Assembly: GCA_033026295.1 (NCBI GenBank)
Contig: CM065182.1
Location: 13,330,001 to 13,394,000 of the forward strand
Origin: Channa striata
Taxonomy: Eukaryota > Chordata > Actinopteri > Anabantiformes > Channidae
DNA: 64,000 nt
Reading direction: 5' to 3'
Shown here: one piece after another, positions 63,721-64,000 of the stretch
How the letters are laid out: each line of letters begins with the position of its first letter
Numbering within the stretch: the stretch's first letter is position 1
Made by a program: the position numbers and the translations under genes
The notes under the pieces: model-generated
The model's database searches: none
What the model was told of the DNA's origin: nothing
Seen by the model: the letters and a program-made list of their open reading frames with translations, nothing else

Positions 63721-64000
63721 GTCAGAGTTCAAACACGCAACATTAACGGAGAACAGTGCCAGTCTATGATGAGCGTTTTGTGCTGTGTTTGTTATGTGTG
63801 GTAATGTAATTGTGCCGTGTAGAATTTTGGAATTAAAGCAGTTTTTAGTTCTGGGAAAACGGTAACACAGCTTGCCAAGTAAAGCATGCTTGGATTCAGG
63901 CTATGGGACTTAAAACCAGATGCCTTACATAAAGCAGTAGAGGATAAGTTTGTATGGATTAAGATGAAAATCAGCATTGCAGTTAGCAACAGAGAAGCCA

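Noticed and set aside
1..64000. CRISPR arrays, bacterial operons, rRNA or tRNA genes, intact retroviral genes
   Set aside because: None seen. The regular repeats present are microsatellites and decayed DNA transposons; no gag/pol-like open frames were recognised.

Overview
This window is vertebrate, almost certainly teleost, genomic DNA. It holds intron-rich orthologues of vertebrate genes, abundant Tc1/mariner DNA-transposon relics, AT-rich introns and CpG-rich promoters. Four protein-coding genes were rebuilt exon by exon from splice sites, reading frame and recalled family protein sequences. No bacterial-style operons, rRNA, tRNA or CRISPR arrays were seen.

Layout: klhl13 (minus strand) occupies about 1-30.3 kb and runs off the left edge. 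It has a 22-kb intron full of repeats and at least two alternative first coding exons. wdr44 (plus, CDS 32.50-40.65 kb) is complete in 20 coding exons. A U2SURP/SR140-type splicing-factor gene (minus, CDS 49.06-41.77 kb) is complete in 23 coding exons. lrch2 (plus) starts at 52.46 kb and runs off the right edge after seven exons. Orientation is klhl13< >wdr44 u2surp< >lrch2: two head-to-head promoter regions (30.3-32.5 kb and 50.9-52.4 kb) and one very tight tail-to-tail junction (about 41.4-41.5 kb). KLHL13, WDR44 and LRCH2 lie together on human Xq23-q24, so this is a conserved block. The human U2SURP gene is on chromosome 3, so its relative here is the odd member.

Roles: the genes act in different processes. 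KLHL13 is a CUL3 ubiquitin-ligase adaptor (mitosis). WDR44 is a RAB11 effector (endosome recycling and export). U2SURP belongs to the U2 snRNP (splicing). LRCH2 is a leucine-rich-repeat/calponin-homology scaffold. No joint pathway is implied; what they share is synteny.

Main points of interest: (1) an unlisted alternative klhl13 first exon at 24.8-24.9 kb matching the human N-terminus; (2) three GC-AG introns in the U2SURP-like gene, itself a splicing factor; (3) the divergence and location of that gene, suggesting a paralogue; (4) a tandem duplication with a clean internal deletion at 14.2-16.2 kb; (5) a perfect 25-bp intronic hairpin at 45.9 kb; (6) two Tc1 elements lying end to end at 20.2-22.7 kb. 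I did not find a wholly new type of system.
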